A DNA stretch of 64,000 nucleotides from an uncultured Microbacterium sp. (lineage in GTDB: Bacteria; Actinomycetota; Actinomycetes; Actinomycetales; Microbacteriaceae), in contig NZ_CANLCY010000004.1 of assembly GCF_947489255.1 (NCBI RefSeq), positions 62,001 through 126,000 on the forward strand, in the 5' to 3' direction. The notes below the pieces were generated by a model. It was given only the letters and a program-made list of their open reading frames with translations. It was not told where the DNA came from and did not search any database. Both the position numbers and the translations under genes were made by a program. Position 1 is the stretch's first letter. Every line of letters starts with the position of its first letter. Shown here one piece after another: positions 35,824-46,063 of the stretch.

Positions 35824-36699
35824 ATGCGCGGAATCATTCTGGCGGGCGGCACGGGCTCCCGGTTGCACCCCATCACTCAGGGCATCTCGAAGCAGCTCGT
35901 CCCCGTCTACGACAAGCCGATGATCTACTACCCGCTGTCGACGCTGATCCTGGCGGGCATCCGCGACATCCTGATCATCACGACGCCTCAGGACTCCGAG
36001 CAGTTCCAGCGGCTGCTCGGCGACGGCTCCCGCTTCGGAATCTCGCTCACGTACAAGGTGCAGCCCTCGCCGGACGGTCTCGCGCAGGCCTTCCTGCTGG
36101 GCGAGGAGCACATCGGATCCGACTCGGCGGCTCTCGTGCTCGGCGACAACATCTTCTACGGCCAGGGCATGGGCACGCGTCTGCGCCAGTACAGCGAGCT
36201 CGACGGCGGCGTCGTGTTCGGTTACCGGGTCGCCGACCCGACGGCATACGGGGTCGTCGAGTTCGACGCCGCGGGTCGCGTGGTCTCGCTGGAGGAGAAG
36301 CCCGAGCATCCGAAGAGCAACTACGCGGTCCCCGGTCTGTACTTCTACGACAACGACGTGATCGAGATCGCCCGCGGGCTCACCCCGTCGCCGCGCGGGG
36401 AACTCGAGATCACCGACGTCAACCGCGCGTACCTCGAACAGGGACGCCTGCGGGTCGAGTTGCTGCCGCGCGGCACGGCGTGGCTCGACACCGGGACGTT
36501 CGACTCGCTCAGCGAGGCGACCGAGTTCATCCGTACCGTCGAGAAGCGTCAGGGTCTGTCGATCGGATGCCCCGAAGAGGTCGCGTGGCGCATGGGCTTC
36601 CTGAGCGACGACGAGCTCCGGGAGCGCGCCGAGCCCCTGGTCAAGAGCGGTTACGGCCGCTACCTCCTGAGTGCCCTCGAGCATGGCGCCGAGCGCTGA
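35824..36699 (+). CDS. rmlA: Glucose-1-phosphate thymidylyltransferase
   Basis: A 291-residue nucleotidyltransferase, first step to dTDP-L-rhamnose. Seen are [14 protein letters not shown], the KPMIYYPLS motif and [10 protein letters not shown]. The start ATG at 35824 gives the canonical MRGIILAGG; the in-frame start at 35788 only adds non-conserved residues. It overlaps the first RgpF-like gene by 17 bases, linking rhamnose supply to rhamnan assembly. Confidence 0.95.
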   Translation: MRGIILAGGTGSRLHPITQGISKQLVPVYDKPMIYYPLSTLILAGIRDILIITTPQDSEQFQRLLGDGSRFGISLTYKVQPSPDGLAQAFLLGEEHIGSDSAALVLGDNIFYGQGMGTRLRQYSELDGGVVFGYRVADPTAYGVVEFDAAGRVVSLEEKPEHPKSNYAVPGLYFYDNDVIEIARGLTPSPRGELEITDVNRAYLEQGRLRVELLPRGTAWLDTGTFDSLSEATEFIRTVEKRQGLSIGCPEEVAWRMGFLSDDELRERAEPLVKSGYGRYLLSALEHGAER

Positions 36700-38650
36700 G
36701 GCGGGCGCCGAGACGCACCTGAGCTCCGGTCGGACCGACGCTCCTGCGGCCAGCGGCTCCATCGAGCGTGCCGTGGTGTTCGCGGTCCGGGCCTCGGGGC
36801 GCGTCGAGGACACGACGGTCCACGCCCTTCGTGCCCTGCGTCGCGTCGCGTCGACGATCGTCCTCGTGCACCCCGGGGCTCTGTCATCCGATGTCCGTGG
36901 TCGCGTCGCGGCGCTCGTCGACGACGTGATCGAGACGGACTCCGAAGAGTTCTCCTCCGACGACTACACCGTCGCGATCGATCGTGTGCGCCGGCGTGTC
37001 GCGACGGTCGACGAGATCGTGCTCACCGGCGACTCGTGGTTCGGCCCTGTCGGCGACGTGGCCGCCCTGTTCGAACGGATGGCGTCGGTCGAGGCCGACG
37101 TCTGGGAGGTGTTGCCACCCGCCGCTCCGAGAGAGGCGTTCCCGGGCGAGGGTTTCCCCGCCGTGACCGATCGACCGTGGTTCCTGACCGTGGTCCGTCG
37201 CGCGGTGCTCGACAGCTCGGCATGGGACCGCTGGTGGGGGCACGGCGTCGCCGCCGGCGAGCGCGAGCGCGCCCTGACCGGCGTGATCGAGCGCGCGGGC
37301 TTCCGGCATGCGCGCGCCTACGACACCGCTCATCTGCACGCGCACGATCCGGGGCTGTTCGCCCCGGAGGACCTGCTCGACATGGGCGTGCCGTTCGTCG
37401 ATCGCGCGGTGTTCACGAGCTACCCCCCGTTCCTGGATCGCTTCGCGATCATCGGCAGCGAGATCGAGCAGATGATGGGCGAGGCCGGTTACCCCGTCGA
37501 CGTCCTGCGCTCGAGCCTGGCGAGCTGCGTGCCGCCGAAGGCTCTCAACACCACCCTCGGGCTGCTCTCGGTCCTGTCGGGTCGCGCGGTCGATCCGGAG
37601 GCGGGGTCGTCGCTGAAGCTGGCAGCGGTGGTGCACATCAGCGACCTCGACGAGATCGATGAGGTGCTGCGACGACTGCAGTTCCTCCCGCCGGGGGCCT
37701 CCGTGTTCGTGACCACGACGGAGGGCGTCACCGCGGCGCGCTTGGAACGCCTGCTGGAGACCTGGGCGTCGACGAATGCGCACACCTACGAACTGCGCGT
37801 GACTCCGCAGAGCCCGGGTCGCGACATGGCGGACTACTTCGTCGGATGCCGAGACGTCATCCAGTCCGACCAGTTCGACCTCATCTTCAAGCTCCACATG
37901 CGGCGGGCGCCGTGGAAGACGATGAACCGGTTGCGGTACTTCCGTCGCTACCAGTTCGACAACCTGCTCGACAGCCCCGGATACGTGCGCAACCTGCTCT
38001 CCCTCTTCGAGAAGGAGGAGCGGCTGGGCGTGGTCTTCCCGCCGATGATCCACGTGGGTTACGCGACCATGGGCCGGGGATGGGCGCTGCTCGAACCGCA
38101 CGCGCAGCGCCTGGCGACGCGGCTCGGAATCCGCGTTCCGCTCGACACGGTGTCGCCGCTGGCCCCGTACGGCGGCATGTGGGTCGGACGCCCCGCGGCG
38201 TTCCGTGCGCTCACGCGACGCCGGTGGACCTTCGCCGACTACGGCTGGAAGGGCGAGCGTCGCTACGGTCACCTCGCCCACCTGCAGGAGCGGCTCGTGA
38301 GCGCGTCGGCGGGGGAGTCCGGCTACTACTGCCGCACGGTCCTCACCCACGCCCACGCCGAGATCGCCTACACGGCACTGGAGTACAAGGTCGACCAGAT
38401 GTTCTCGACGACGCGCGGATGGCCCGTCGAGCAGATCGGATTCCTGCACAGGGCGGGCTACACCGGGTACGGCGGGACCGTTGCACTGGTGCGCATGTAC
38501 GTCCGCACGAACCATCCCCGCGTGGCCGACGCGTTCCGCCCCGTGTACCGGATCGCCCTGCGGGGGCACCGTGTGCTGTCGGCCGGGCGCCGTGTGGCGT
38601 CACGGTTGCGCAGCGAGCGCGGCGAGAGCGAGCGAGAGGTGTCGTCGTGA
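36683..38650 (+). CDS. RgpF-like rhamnan synthesis protein 1 (divergent paralogue)
   Basis: A 655-residue protein related to RgpF (rhamnan synthesis protein F), an alpha-rhamnosyltransferase-type family. The C-terminal half is clearest: [47 protein letters not shown] and [15 protein letters not shown] text, each with a counterpart in the next gene. The N-terminal half is weaker, lacking the GYDIWGYKHGL motif of the neighbour, though LTGDSWFGP is kept. ATG 36683 lies inside the rmlA end; in-frame GTG 36671 is an alternative. It is coupled to the next gene by GTGA. Confidence 0.78.
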   Translation: MAPSAEAGAETHLSSGRTDAPAASGSIERAVVFAVRASGRVEDTTVHALRALRRVASTIVLVHPGALSSDVRGRVAALVDDVIETDSEEFSSDDYTVAIDRVRRRVATVDEIVLTGDSWFGPVGDVAALFERMASVEADVWEVLPPAAPREAFPGEGFPAVTDRPWFLTVVRRAVLDSSAWDRWWGHGVAAGERERALTGVIERAGFRHARAYDTAHLHAHDPGLFAPEDLLDMGVPFVDRAVFTSYPPFLDRFAIIGSEIEQMMGEAGYPVDVLRSSLASCVPPKALNTTLGLLSVLSGRAVDPEAGSSLKLAAVVHISDLDEIDEVLRRLQFLPPGASVFVTTTEGVTAARLERLLETWASTNAHTYELRVTPQSPGRDMADYFVGCRDVIQSDQFDLIFKLHMRRAPWKTMNRLRYFRRYQFDNLLDSPGYVRNLLSLFEKEERLGVVFPPMIHVGYATMGRGWALLEPHAQRLATRLGIRVPLDTVSPLAPYGGMWVGRPAAFRALTRRRWTFADYGWKGERRYGHLAHLQERLVSASAGESGYYCRTVLTHAHAEIAYTALEYKVDQMFSTTRGWPVEQIGFLHRAGYTGYGGTVALVRMYVRTNHPRVADAFRPVYRIALRGHRVLSAGRRVASRLRSERGESEREVSS

Positions 38651-40578
38651 AGACCGCAGAGTTGATCGGTGACTGGACGCGTCCCGCCGACACCTTCCCC
38701 GAGGACGGGAAGCGCCTGCTCATCTACGTCGTCTTCGACCGACGGGGCGAGGTGGGGGATTTCGTGCTGTACGCGCTCGAGCACCTGCGCGCCTCCTGCG
38801 ACGAAATCGTCGTGGTCTCCAACGGTCCCCTCACCGCGCAGGGCCGCGAGCGGCTCGAGACGGTCGGCGACCTGGTCCTCGAGCGCCCGAACGAGGGGTA
38901 CGACATCTGGGGCTACAAGCACGGCCTGGACGCCGTCGGGGAGCGCGTGCAGGAGTTCGACGAGCTCCTGCTCGTGAACGACACGTGGTTCGGCCCCATC
39001 CGCCCCTTCGAGCCGATCTTCGAGCGGATGAACGCCCATCCCCTGCACTTCTGGGGGATGACCGACCATCTGCGAGTGGAACCGCATCCCTTCACGGCCG
39101 ATGAGGACTACCTCCCGTACCACCTGCAGTCGTACTGGGTGGCGGTGCGTCGGCACATGTTCACGTCGCCCGAGTGGCAGGCCTATTGGCGCGACCTCCC
39201 GGCGATGACGACGTACTCGGACGCCGTCACGAAGCACGAGGGGATCTTCACGCAGCACTTCACGCGTCAGGGATTCTCCGGGGAGGTGGCGTTCCCCACC
39301 TTGACGGACAAGATCGAGAACCACGCGGTGCTCTACGCCGAGCAGCTCATCGACGCCGGATGCCCGACCCTGAAGCGCCGCCCGTTCTTCCAATGGCCGG
39401 TCTTCCTCGACCGTGTCGCCGTCGTCGGCAAGTGGACGCTCGAGGCGGTGGAGCGCAGCGGCTACCCGGTGGAGCTCATCTTCGACGACCTCGCGCGCAA
39501 CGTGGAACCGCGCGTGCTGAACGCGGATGCCGCGCTGCTGCGCGTCCTCTCGTCGACCGATGACGACTACGACCCAGCGGCACCGTTGCGGACGGCGGTC
39601 TTCGCGCACATCTTCTACGTCGAGATGACGGACGAGATCCTCGACCGAGCGGGGTACCTGCCCGGCGTGACCGATCTCATCGTCACCACGCCGGACGCCG
39701 ACCGCGCGCGCGCCATCGAGGACATCATCGCCGCCCGCAACCTGCAGGGTCGGACCGAGGTGCGCGTCGTGGCCTCCAACAACGGTCGCGATCAGGCCGC
39801 GTTCCTGATCGGGTGCCGCGACATCCTGCTGTCGGACGAGTACGACCTCGTTGTCAAGATCCACTCGAAGAAGACGCCGCAGGACGGGGCGAACGTCGGC
39901 CGGCACTTCCGCCGGCATCAGTTCGAGAATCTGCTCCACGGTCCGCACGAGGCGGCCAACGTCGTCGCGCTGTTCCAGCAGCAGCCCGGCCTCGGGCTCG
40001 CCTTCCCGCCGACTGTCCACCTCGGTCACCCCACGATGGGTCACGCGTGGTGGGCGAACCGCCCGGGGGTGGAGAAGCTCTGTGGCGAACTCGGCATCCG
40101 CGTGCCCCTGGACGAGGTCTCGCCGCTCGCTCCTTTCGGTTCGATGTTCTTCGCACGGCCGCAGGCCCTGCGTCTCCTGGTGGAACGGGAATGGACGTAC
40201 GACGAATTCGGGGGAGCGGAAGCCTACGTCGACGGCGGTCTTGCACACGTTCTCGAACGCATGCCGGTGTACGCCGCGGGGGAGCTCGGTTTCCACTCGA
40301 TGACCATCGCGACGCCCGACTATCTGGCCAAGAGCTACACGGCCTTCGACTACAACCTCGATCAGATGTCGGCGACCATGCCGGAAGACACCCAGCATCA
40401 GATCGAGTTCCTGCGTCGAGCGGGATACATCGGGTGGGGCACCTTCCGCGATTTCATCGACATGTGGGTGCGCCTGCATCGCCCCGATTCCGCAGTGCGC
40501 ATCGATCGGCTGTTCGCGCGCAGCGAGGGCATGCGCGGTCGTCTGTGGCGCGCACGTCAACGGCTGCGCCGCCGCTGA
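38647..40578 (+). CDS. RgpF-like rhamnan synthesis protein 2
   Basis: A 643-residue RgpF-family protein with canonical motifs: RPNEGYDIWGYKHGL, LVNDTWFGPI, the mid-protein NNGRDQAAFLIGCRDI, and KIHSKKTP followed by FRRHQFENLL. It is expected to act in the cytosol building an L-rhamnose polymer. GTG 38647 overlaps the previous stop. It lies 42 bases before the ABC exporter genes, so synthesis and export are adjacent. Confidence 0.85.
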   Translation: MKTAELIGDWTRPADTFPEDGKRLLIYVVFDRRGEVGDFVLYALEHLRASCDEIVVVSNGPLTAQGRERLETVGDLVLERPNEGYDIWGYKHGLDAVGERVQEFDELLLVNDTWFGPIRPFEPIFERMNAHPLHFWGMTDHLRVEPHPFTADEDYLPYHLQSYWVAVRRHMFTSPEWQAYWRDLPAMTTYSDAVTKHEGIFTQHFTRQGFSGEVAFPTLTDKIENHAVLYAEQLIDAGCPTLKRRPFFQWPVFLDRVAVVGKWTLEAVERSGYPVELIFDDLARNVEPRVLNADAALLRVLSSTDDDYDPAAPLRTAVFAHIFYVEMTDEILDRAGYLPGVTDLIVTTPDADRARAIEDIIAARNLQGRTEVRVVASNNGRDQAAFLIGCRDILLSDEYDLVVKIHSKKTPQDGANVGRHFRRHQFENLLHGPHEAANVVALFQQQPGLGLAFPPTVHLGHPTMGHAWWANRPGVEKLCGELGIRVPLDEVSPLAPFGSMFFARPQALRLLVEREWTYDEFGGAEAYVDGGLAHVLERMPVYAAGELGFHSMTIATPDYLAKSYTAFDYNLDQMSATMPEDTQHQIEFLRRAGYIGWGTFRDFIDMWVRLHRPDSAVRIDRLFARSEGMRGRLWRARQRLRRR

Positions 40579-40606
40579 GCACAGACGTCCCGCAGGAACA
40601 GCCCAC

Positions 40607-40612
40607 TAGAAT
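40607..40612 (+). promoter_or_regulatory. Candidate -10 box before wzm1
   Basis: TAGAAT, 8 bases before the ATG at 40621. Confidence 0.55.
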
Positions 40613-40620
40613 CGGACCCC

Positions 40621-41541
40621 ATGCCTAGTCCTTCACCCTCCGGGGATAACGCGCGCTTCGCTCGGCTCGCGGAGATGCCGATGCGTACGGTCGGCGTCAC
40701 CCCGGGGCTCGGGTTCGCCTCGTTGTGGACGACTCTCCGAGACATTTTCGCCCGGCGGGAGATGCTCGACCTCCTCGTCAAGCGCGACATCAAGGCGCGC
40801 TACAAGGACTCGGCTCTCGGTTTCGTCTGGGCGCTCATCCGCCCGCTCATCCTCCTCGGCATCTATTTCGTCGTGCTCGGGCAGTTCCTGGGCGCTGCGC
40901 GCGGCATCCCGGACTTCGCGATCTTCATCTTCACCGGCCTGACTGCGATGAGTCTCTTCCAGGAGATCGCGGTCGGTGGGACGGGATCCATCATCGCCAA
41001 CGGCGGGGTGGTGAAGAAGGTCTACATGCCCCGTGAGATCTTCCCGCTCGCCGCGACGGGGTCCGCCCTGTTCAACTTCATGATCCAGCTGGGCGTGCTG
41101 CTGGTGGCGACCGTGATCGCGGGCAAGCCGCCGCTGCACTGGCAGATCGTGTACGCGATCCCCTCGCTTCTTCTGATCCTCGTGTACGGCCTGGCCTTCG
41201 CGCTGTTCTTCGCGGCCGTGAACGTGTACCTGCGCGACGTGCAGTACCTCGTGGAGGTCGTCACGATGCTGCTGATGTGGCTTTCGCCCGTGCTCTACGC
41301 CTGGCACCTCGCGAAGCAGATCATCACGAGCCCCACGCTGCTCGAGGTCTACACCAACAACCCCCTCACCCTCGCCGTGCTCGGCTTCCAACGGGCGTTC
41401 TGGCTCGGAGGCTACGGTCTGGAGGGGCCTGCGCACCTCGTGTTGCGCATGGCGGTCGCTCTGCTCATCGGTCTCGCCCTGCTCGTCCTGAGCCACCGGG
41501 TCTTCGTGCGCCTGCAGGGCAACTTCGCTCAGGAACTGTGA
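40621..41541 (+). CDS. ABC-2 polysaccharide exporter permease (Wzm-like) 1
   Basis: A 306-residue permease with six transmembrane helices and the family start LLVKRDIKARYKDSALGFVWALIRPL. It exports a complete lipid-linked polysaccharide with the ATPase encoded next. It follows the RgpF-like genes, which points to a rhamnose-rich polymer as cargo. Confidence 0.9.
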   Translation: MPSPSPSGDNARFARLAEMPMRTVGVTPGLGFASLWTTLRDIFARREMLDLLVKRDIKARYKDSALGFVWALIRPLILLGIYFVVLGQFLGAARGIPDFAIFIFTGLTAMSLFQEIAVGGTGSIIANGGVVKKVYMPREIFPLAATGSALFNFMIQLGVLLVATVIAGKPPLHWQIVYAIPSLLLILVYGLAFALFFAAVNVYLRDVQYLVEVVTMLLMWLSPVLYAWHLAKQIITSPTLLEVYTNNPLTLAVLGFQRAFWLGGYGLEGPAHLVLRMAVALLIGLALLVLSHRVFVRLQGNFAQEL

Positions 41542-41546
41542 TCGAT

Positions 41547-42755
41547 ATGTCGTTCGACGTGAATGTCCCTGCGGTGCGCCCCGAGGTCGTGGTGCTCACC
41601 GACGTGTCCAAGCGATTCGTCGTGCGCCGCGACACCTCGATCAAGGAGCGCATCGTCACGCTCGGTCGCGCCGGGCGTCGCCATCGCCAGAACTTCTGGG
41701 CGCTGAGCGATGTGAGCCTCGACATCCGAGCGGGCAACACCATCGGCCTCATCGGGCACAACGGCTCCGGGAAGAGCACGCTCCTGAAGGTCATCGGCGG
41801 CATCATCCAGCCCACTTCGGGAGATGTGCGTCAGCGCGGCCGCGTGGCGGCGCTCATCGAGCTCGGCGCCGGTTTCCACCCCGATCTCACCGGTCGCGAG
41901 AACGTCTACTTGAACGCCTCCGTGCTGGGGCTCAGCCGTGAAGAGACGCGGGCGAGCTTCGACGACATCCTGGACTTCTCCGGCGTCGGCGACTTCATCG
42001 ACACCCAGGTGAAGTTCTACTCCTCGGGGATGTTCGTGCGCCTCGCATTCGCGATCGCGGTGCACACGGATCCCGACATCCTCCTCGTCGACGAGGTTCT
42101 GGCTGTCGGCGACGAGCAGTTCCAGCGAAAGTGTCTCGACAAGATCAAGGAGTTCCAGCGCGAGGGACGGACGATCATCATCGTCTCGCACGCGCTGGAT
42201 CAGATCGAGGAACTCTGCGACCGTGTCATCCTGATGGACAAGGGTCGCGTCGCGTTCGACGGACTCGCCGACGCCGCCGTCGAACGGTTCCGCGAACTGC
42301 TCGAGGAGGGCTCCGGCAAGGTCTCGGCCCGCCCGGACCAGATCACCCGCGCCGCGGAGATCGTCTCGGTCGACGTCCGCGCCGCCGACGGGCGTCGTTC
42401 GAACGACTTCCAGAGCGGCGAATCGTTCCGCGTGGCGATCGCCGTGCGCGGCCTGAGGCCGCTCGCGGAATGGGCCCTCGGGTTCAGCATCGACACGTCC
42501 TCGGGCGTGCTCGCTCTCGCCTCCAACACGAGCATGCTGGGTGCGTCGGTCCCCGCTCTGAGCGCGGGCGAGACGGTGACGATCGAGATCGACGTCGACG
42601 GCGCCCACTTCAACCCCGGCAGCTATTGGATCAATGCCAACCTGCACGGCATCAGCGAGTCCACCTCGCACGCGCTCATGCAGGGCGCGGAATTCACCGT
42701 GCACGGGCGTTCCGACTCGCTCGGGTCCGTCCCCGCCGAGGTGCGTTTCCGCTGA
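41547..42755 (+). CDS. ABC polysaccharide exporter ATPase (Wzt-like) 1 with C-terminal binding domain
   Basis: A 402-residue ATPase. Walker A is GHNGSGKST, the signature YSSGM, Walker B ILLVDEVLAVGD and the switch VSHALD. Beyond residue about 265 an extra beta-rich domain (to the end) resembles the glycan-binding Wzt C-domain that recognises a capped polymer end. ATG 41547 is chosen, 12 bases after AGGA; GTG 41538, overlapping the permease stop by GTGA, is equally possible. Confidence 0.9.
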   Translation: MSFDVNVPAVRPEVVVLTDVSKRFVVRRDTSIKERIVTLGRAGRRHRQNFWALSDVSLDIRAGNTIGLIGHNGSGKSTLLKVIGGIIQPTSGDVRQRGRVAALIELGAGFHPDLTGRENVYLNASVLGLSREETRASFDDILDFSGVGDFIDTQVKFYSSGMFVRLAFAIAVHTDPDILLVDEVLAVGDEQFQRKCLDKIKEFQREGRTIIIVSHALDQIEELCDRVILMDKGRVAFDGLADAAVERFRELLEEGSGKVSARPDQITRAAEIVSVDVRAADGRRSNDFQSGESFRVAIAVRGLRPLAEWALGFSIDTSSGVLALASNTSMLGASVPALSAGETVTIEIDVDGAHFNPGSYWINANLHGISESTSHALMQGAEFTVHGRSDSLGSVPAEVRFR

Positions 42756-42800
42756 GAGCGGGATGACCGTACTCAGCGGACCGCCGGCGGCGCGAACGCG

Positions 42801-45005
42801 TCAGCGGTGCCGTAACGCTGCGTCGAGCAGGGTCCGCGCACGGGCATCGAAGGAGTGCTCGATGCGGATGCGTGCCGAGACGGCATCCAAGTCCGCGGAA
42901 GAGGGGAAGACGTCCTCCAGATCGCCGGAGAGCAGCTCGATCAGTTCGGGAACGTTCTCCCAGATGTGCACGGCGCCGCCGAAGAGCTCTTCGATCCCCT
43001 CGACCTGATCGCTGATGGCGCGACCACCCGCGGCGACGACGTCGAAGAGGCGGTTGCCGATGAACCCCCGCTCCTGCATCGCGGGCCAGTGATCGTTCAG
43101 CACCACGCCGGCGCTCTCGTAGAGCGCGGGGAGCTCGTCGTTGCGCACTCCCGTGGCGGCGATGCGCTCGGCGGGGATCCATCCGCGCCAGTCCGGGCCG
43201 ATCACGGTGACGGGGATGCCCGCTCGGATGGGCTCGACGACGGATGGGCGGAGGATGCCGCGCGCCGTTCCGACGAAGAGGATGTCGGAGCCCCGCGGGC
43301 GTCCTGCGGGGTGGAAGCGCGTGGCATCGGTGCACTGCAGCAGAGCGGTGATGGACACGCCGAGTTCGCGGCCGGTCGCCTGAGCCCACGGCGCGGAGGC
43401 GGCGAAGACCTCGTGGAATCCCGCCACGTCGCGGTGACCGACCTGGTCGGGATGGCTGATGACCCACAGCAGGGAGATGCCGGTGGGGGAGGCCTCGAGC
43501 GGTTCGGGGCCGCGCAGGGCCACGGTCACGTCGTCGAGATGACGTGTGGGGCGGGTGCGGGCGGGGTAGGAGTCGATGACCACCTCTTGCCCGAGACGCC
43601 GGAGGGCGTCGGCCAGGGCGCGCGCGAAGTGGGTGTCGCCCCACCCCTCCGCGCGGGGACCCACGGGAGCAGCCGTCCGCAGTGCCCATCGCAGGGCGGG
43701 CACCCGCTCGCCGTCGGGCAGCTCGATGAGGCGCTGCGGGCGCCGCACACGGGGGAGCGGGCCGTCATCGTGACGCTCCCAGCCGGCGCGGAGCAGCAGG
43801 GCATCGCCGCCGGGCAGCTCAGCGGGCAGGTCTGCCGACGCGGCACGCGAGCGCGTGCGCGTCTCGACGTCCAGGGCGACGATCGCACGGCCGTCCAGGC
43901 GGGCAGCGGCGTCGGGACCCTGGAGGGCGACGCTGACGTCCGCGCGGCGGGCGGCGAACGTGCTCCCGGCCAGGGCGGGGACCTCGAGGTCGGTCACGGG
44001 AGCGAGGGAATCGAGATCCTCGATGGGGTGGCCGGCGAGGAAGCGTCCGTCGGCGGTCGCTCCCACCGCGGCGATCGTGCCGTCGCCGTCCCTCCACACG
44101 GGGGCGAGCAACGTGCCGACGGGACGCTCCTCGACCCGCTCCGCCAGACGCATGGCGTCGGCGGCGGTGAGGGTCTGATTGGGACCGCGTACGACGACGA
44201 CTTCGGCGCGCGAGGAGGTGAGGAGTTCGTCGAGCGCGAGCGTCGCGTCGTCGTGACGACGGCGACTGACGCGGACGCGGGGGCGTCCTGCCGCCAGCAT
44301 CGACGCCAGCGTCCAGTCCTCGGCGCGGTCGTCGAGCACGGCGATCGCGACGCCCTGGCCGGGCGCGTCCGAGAAGGCGACCGCCTCGGCGAACGATTCG
44401 TCGAAGTCCCACTCCTCGGGGCCGATCGCGAGGATCAATTCGCGACCGAGGGGCTCGTTCCCCGGTGCCGGGCTCACCTCTCCTCCCACGCGAGCGCGAC
44501 GCGCGGCCTCGACGATCACCCGCGATACGTCGGGCCAGGATGCCGCCGCGGGTTCCGATCGCGGACCGAGGGGGATCGAGTGCGTCCCACGATGGCGCCA
44601 GGCGTGGCCGAGGGGGCCGCCGGGAGTGTCCCAGGCGTCCGGGTGGCGCTCGCCGTAGGCCACCGCATCCCAGAGCGGGCTCACCTGGAGCCCGCGCGGA
44701 TCGGCCACCAGGTAGGCGTAGAGGGCCGGGACGCGCCATGCTTCGGGCAGATGGTCGCCGACCGCCGTGTCGACGAAGAGGGGCGACAGGCGCAGCCCCT
44801 CGCGGAAGCCCCCGTTCACGTAGCGGCGGACGGCGGCCGCCTCGCTCAGGGGGCGTCCCACCTGAGCGCGCACGTAATCGAGGTCGACGATGCCCGCGCG
44901 ACGGATGACGCGCGCCCACCACAGCCGGTCGGCGCGGGCGACGAGCGGGCGCAGGAGAGGGAGATCGCGCGCGGCGCGCACGCGCGAGCGGAGGGCGGTC
45001 AGCAC
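42801..45005 (-). CDS. Large glycosyltransferase with CgeB-like C-terminal domain
   Basis: A 734-residue protein. The last ~330 residues form a GT-B donor domain of the glyco_trans_1_2/CgeB type (SDILFVGTARGILRPSVVEPI, GIPVTVIGPDWRGWIP, RLFDVVAAGGRAISDQVEGIEELF). Residues about 1-400 match nothing I can name with confidence; they include a SPLWDAVAYGERHPDAW segment like those in multi-domain polysaccharide synthases. Its own TATAGT promoter separates it from the operon upstream. It converges on wzt1. The sugar is unknown. Confidence 0.72.
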   Translation of the reverse strand: MLTALRSRVRAARDLPLLRPLVARADRLWWARVIRRAGIVDLDYVRAQVGRPLSEAAAVRRYVNGGFREGLRLSPLFVDTAVGDHLPEAWRVPALYAYLVADPRGLQVSPLWDAVAYGERHPDAWDTPGGPLGHAWRHRGTHSIPLGPRSEPAAASWPDVSRVIVEAARRARVGGEVSPAPGNEPLGRELILAIGPEEWDFDESFAEAVAFSDAPGQGVAIAVLDDRAEDWTLASMLAAGRPRVRVSRRRHDDATLALDELLTSSRAEVVVVRGPNQTLTAADAMRLAERVEERPVGTLLAPVWRDGDGTIAAVGATADGRFLAGHPIEDLDSLAPVTDLEVPALAGSTFAARRADVSVALQGPDAAARLDGRAIVALDVETRTRSRAASADLPAELPGGDALLLRAGWERHDDGPLPRVRRPQRLIELPDGERVPALRWALRTAAPVGPRAEGWGDTHFARALADALRRLGQEVVIDSYPARTRPTRHLDDVTVALRGPEPLEASPTGISLLWVISHPDQVGHRDVAGFHEVFAASAPWAQATGRELGVSITALLQCTDATRFHPAGRPRGSDILFVGTARGILRPSVVEPIRAGIPVTVIGPDWRGWIPAERIAATGVRNDELPALYESAGVVLNDHWPAMQERGFIGNRLFDVVAAGGRAISDQVEGIEELFGGAVHIWENVPELIELLSGDLEDVFPSSADLDAVSARIRIEHSFDARARTLLDAALRHR

Positions 45006-45011
45006 TCTTCG

Positions 45012-45017
45012 ACTATA
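45012..45017 (-). promoter_or_regulatory. Candidate -10 box, leaderless start of the CgeB-like GT gene
   Basis: TATAGT, 6 bases before the GTG at 45005. Confidence 0.6.
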
Positions 45018-45039
45018 GGCAGGGCGTCGAGCCCGTCTC

Positions 45040-45059
45040 GACGGCATCCGGATGCCGTC
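45040..45059 (-). terminator. Palindrome at the 3' end of the WbbL-like gene
   Basis: GACGGCATC directly followed by CG and GATGCCGTC: 9-base arms almost without loop, at the gene end. The arms include the recurrent GGATGCC/GGCATCC motif. Confidence 0.4.
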
Positions 45060-46032
45060 AGCGCGATGCGGCGGGACGCTCCGCCCAGTAGCGGTCGCCG
45101 CGCATGCGCATGGACTGTCGCAGATCGATGCTCTCGTCGACGGCATCGAGGGGGAGTGCGGTGCGGGGCGCGTCGGCGCCGCGGCGCCAGCCCTCCCATC
45201 GACCGCGGAGCGACAGGACGTCGCGCCGCAGGACGAGTCGCGCGCCGCTGACCACGATCTCGACGGCGAGGGCCCGCAGCGCCCAGCGCGAGCGCAGCAC
45301 GCCGTACTTGCGCAGGAGGTATCCGCGCGCGAAGCCCGAGAGGCGGCGTTGTCGAGCCGACTCCCGGCCGGCGCTGGCCCCGCCGAGGTGCGTGCCGAGG
45401 GGCCCTTCGATCGCGACGCACGTCCACGTCGCCGCACGCAGGCGGAACGCGAGGTCGAGCTCTTCGCCGTACATGAAGATGTTGGTGTCGAACAGGCCCA
45501 CCTCGTCCAGGGCGGCTCGGACGTAGACGGCGACGGCTCCGTAGGGCCCGAGGACGGGAGGGTCAACGGGGTCGGCGGCCGGCAGCGCGGCCCCGTGGAA
45601 CCGCACGAAACCGGCGCCGGTGACGTCGGCGACGATGCCGTAGGAGTCGACGGTGCCGTCGGGGGCGAGGAGCAGGGTCGCTCCGCTGCCGACCCGACGC
45701 GATGCCTCGTCGGGCATCGCCGTGAGCACCCGCTCCACGGCATCCGGTTCGAGGACGACGTCGCTGTTCACCAGCATCACCAGACGCGCCGTGCCCGCGG
45801 CGAGACCGGCGTTGCAGGCGCGCGCGAAACCGAGGTTGCGTTCGTTGCGGATGAGGGTGACGTCGGGGAATTCCGCTGCGACGCGGTCGGCCGTATCGTC
45901 GGGCGAGCGGTCGTCGACCACGATCACCCGAGCGGCGACGCTCTGCTGGGTGGCCGCCTGCAGGCAGGTGCGCACGAAATCCCACCCGCCGTACACGGGG
46001 ATGACGATGTCGATGTCGGGTGAGCCGGTCAT
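45058..46032 (-). CDS. Family 2 glycosyltransferase, WbbL/rhamnosyltransferase-like
   Basis: A 324-residue GT-A enzyme with the rhamnosyltransferase-type run VIPVYGGWDFVRTCL, VVDDRSPDDT, NERNLGFARACNAGL, LVNSDVVLEP and FMYGEELDLAFRLR. WbbL adds rhamnose to GlcNAc-pyrophosphoryl-polyprenol in the mycobacterial linker. The same role here is attractive, given the rml genes and the galactofuranose module, but is inference. It is the last gene of a six-gene leftward operon starting at 52750. Confidence 0.8.
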   Translation of the reverse strand: MTGSPDIDIVIPVYGGWDFVRTCLQAATQQSVAARVIVVDDRSPDDTADRVAAEFPDVTLIRNERNLGFARACNAGLAAGTARLVMLVNSDVVLEPDAVERVLTAMPDEASRRVGSGATLLLAPDGTVDSYGIVADVTGAGFVRFHGAALPAADPVDPPVLGPYGAVAVYVRAALDEVGLFDTNIFMYGEELDLAFRLRAATWTCVAIEGPLGTHLGGASAGRESARQRRLSGFARGYLLRKYGVLRSRWALRALAVEIVVSGARLVLRRDVLSLRGRWEGWRRGADAPRTALPLDAVDESIDLRQSMRMRGDRYWAERPAASR

Positions 46033-46063
46033 GCGAGACCTGTCCTTCGTGCGGTCGGTGCGA

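Noticed and set aside
38647..40578. The RgpF-like pair as one broken or frameshifted gene
   Set aside because: Both are full length with their own N- and C-terminal regions and are joined by the GTGA overlap common in this window, so they are two genes.
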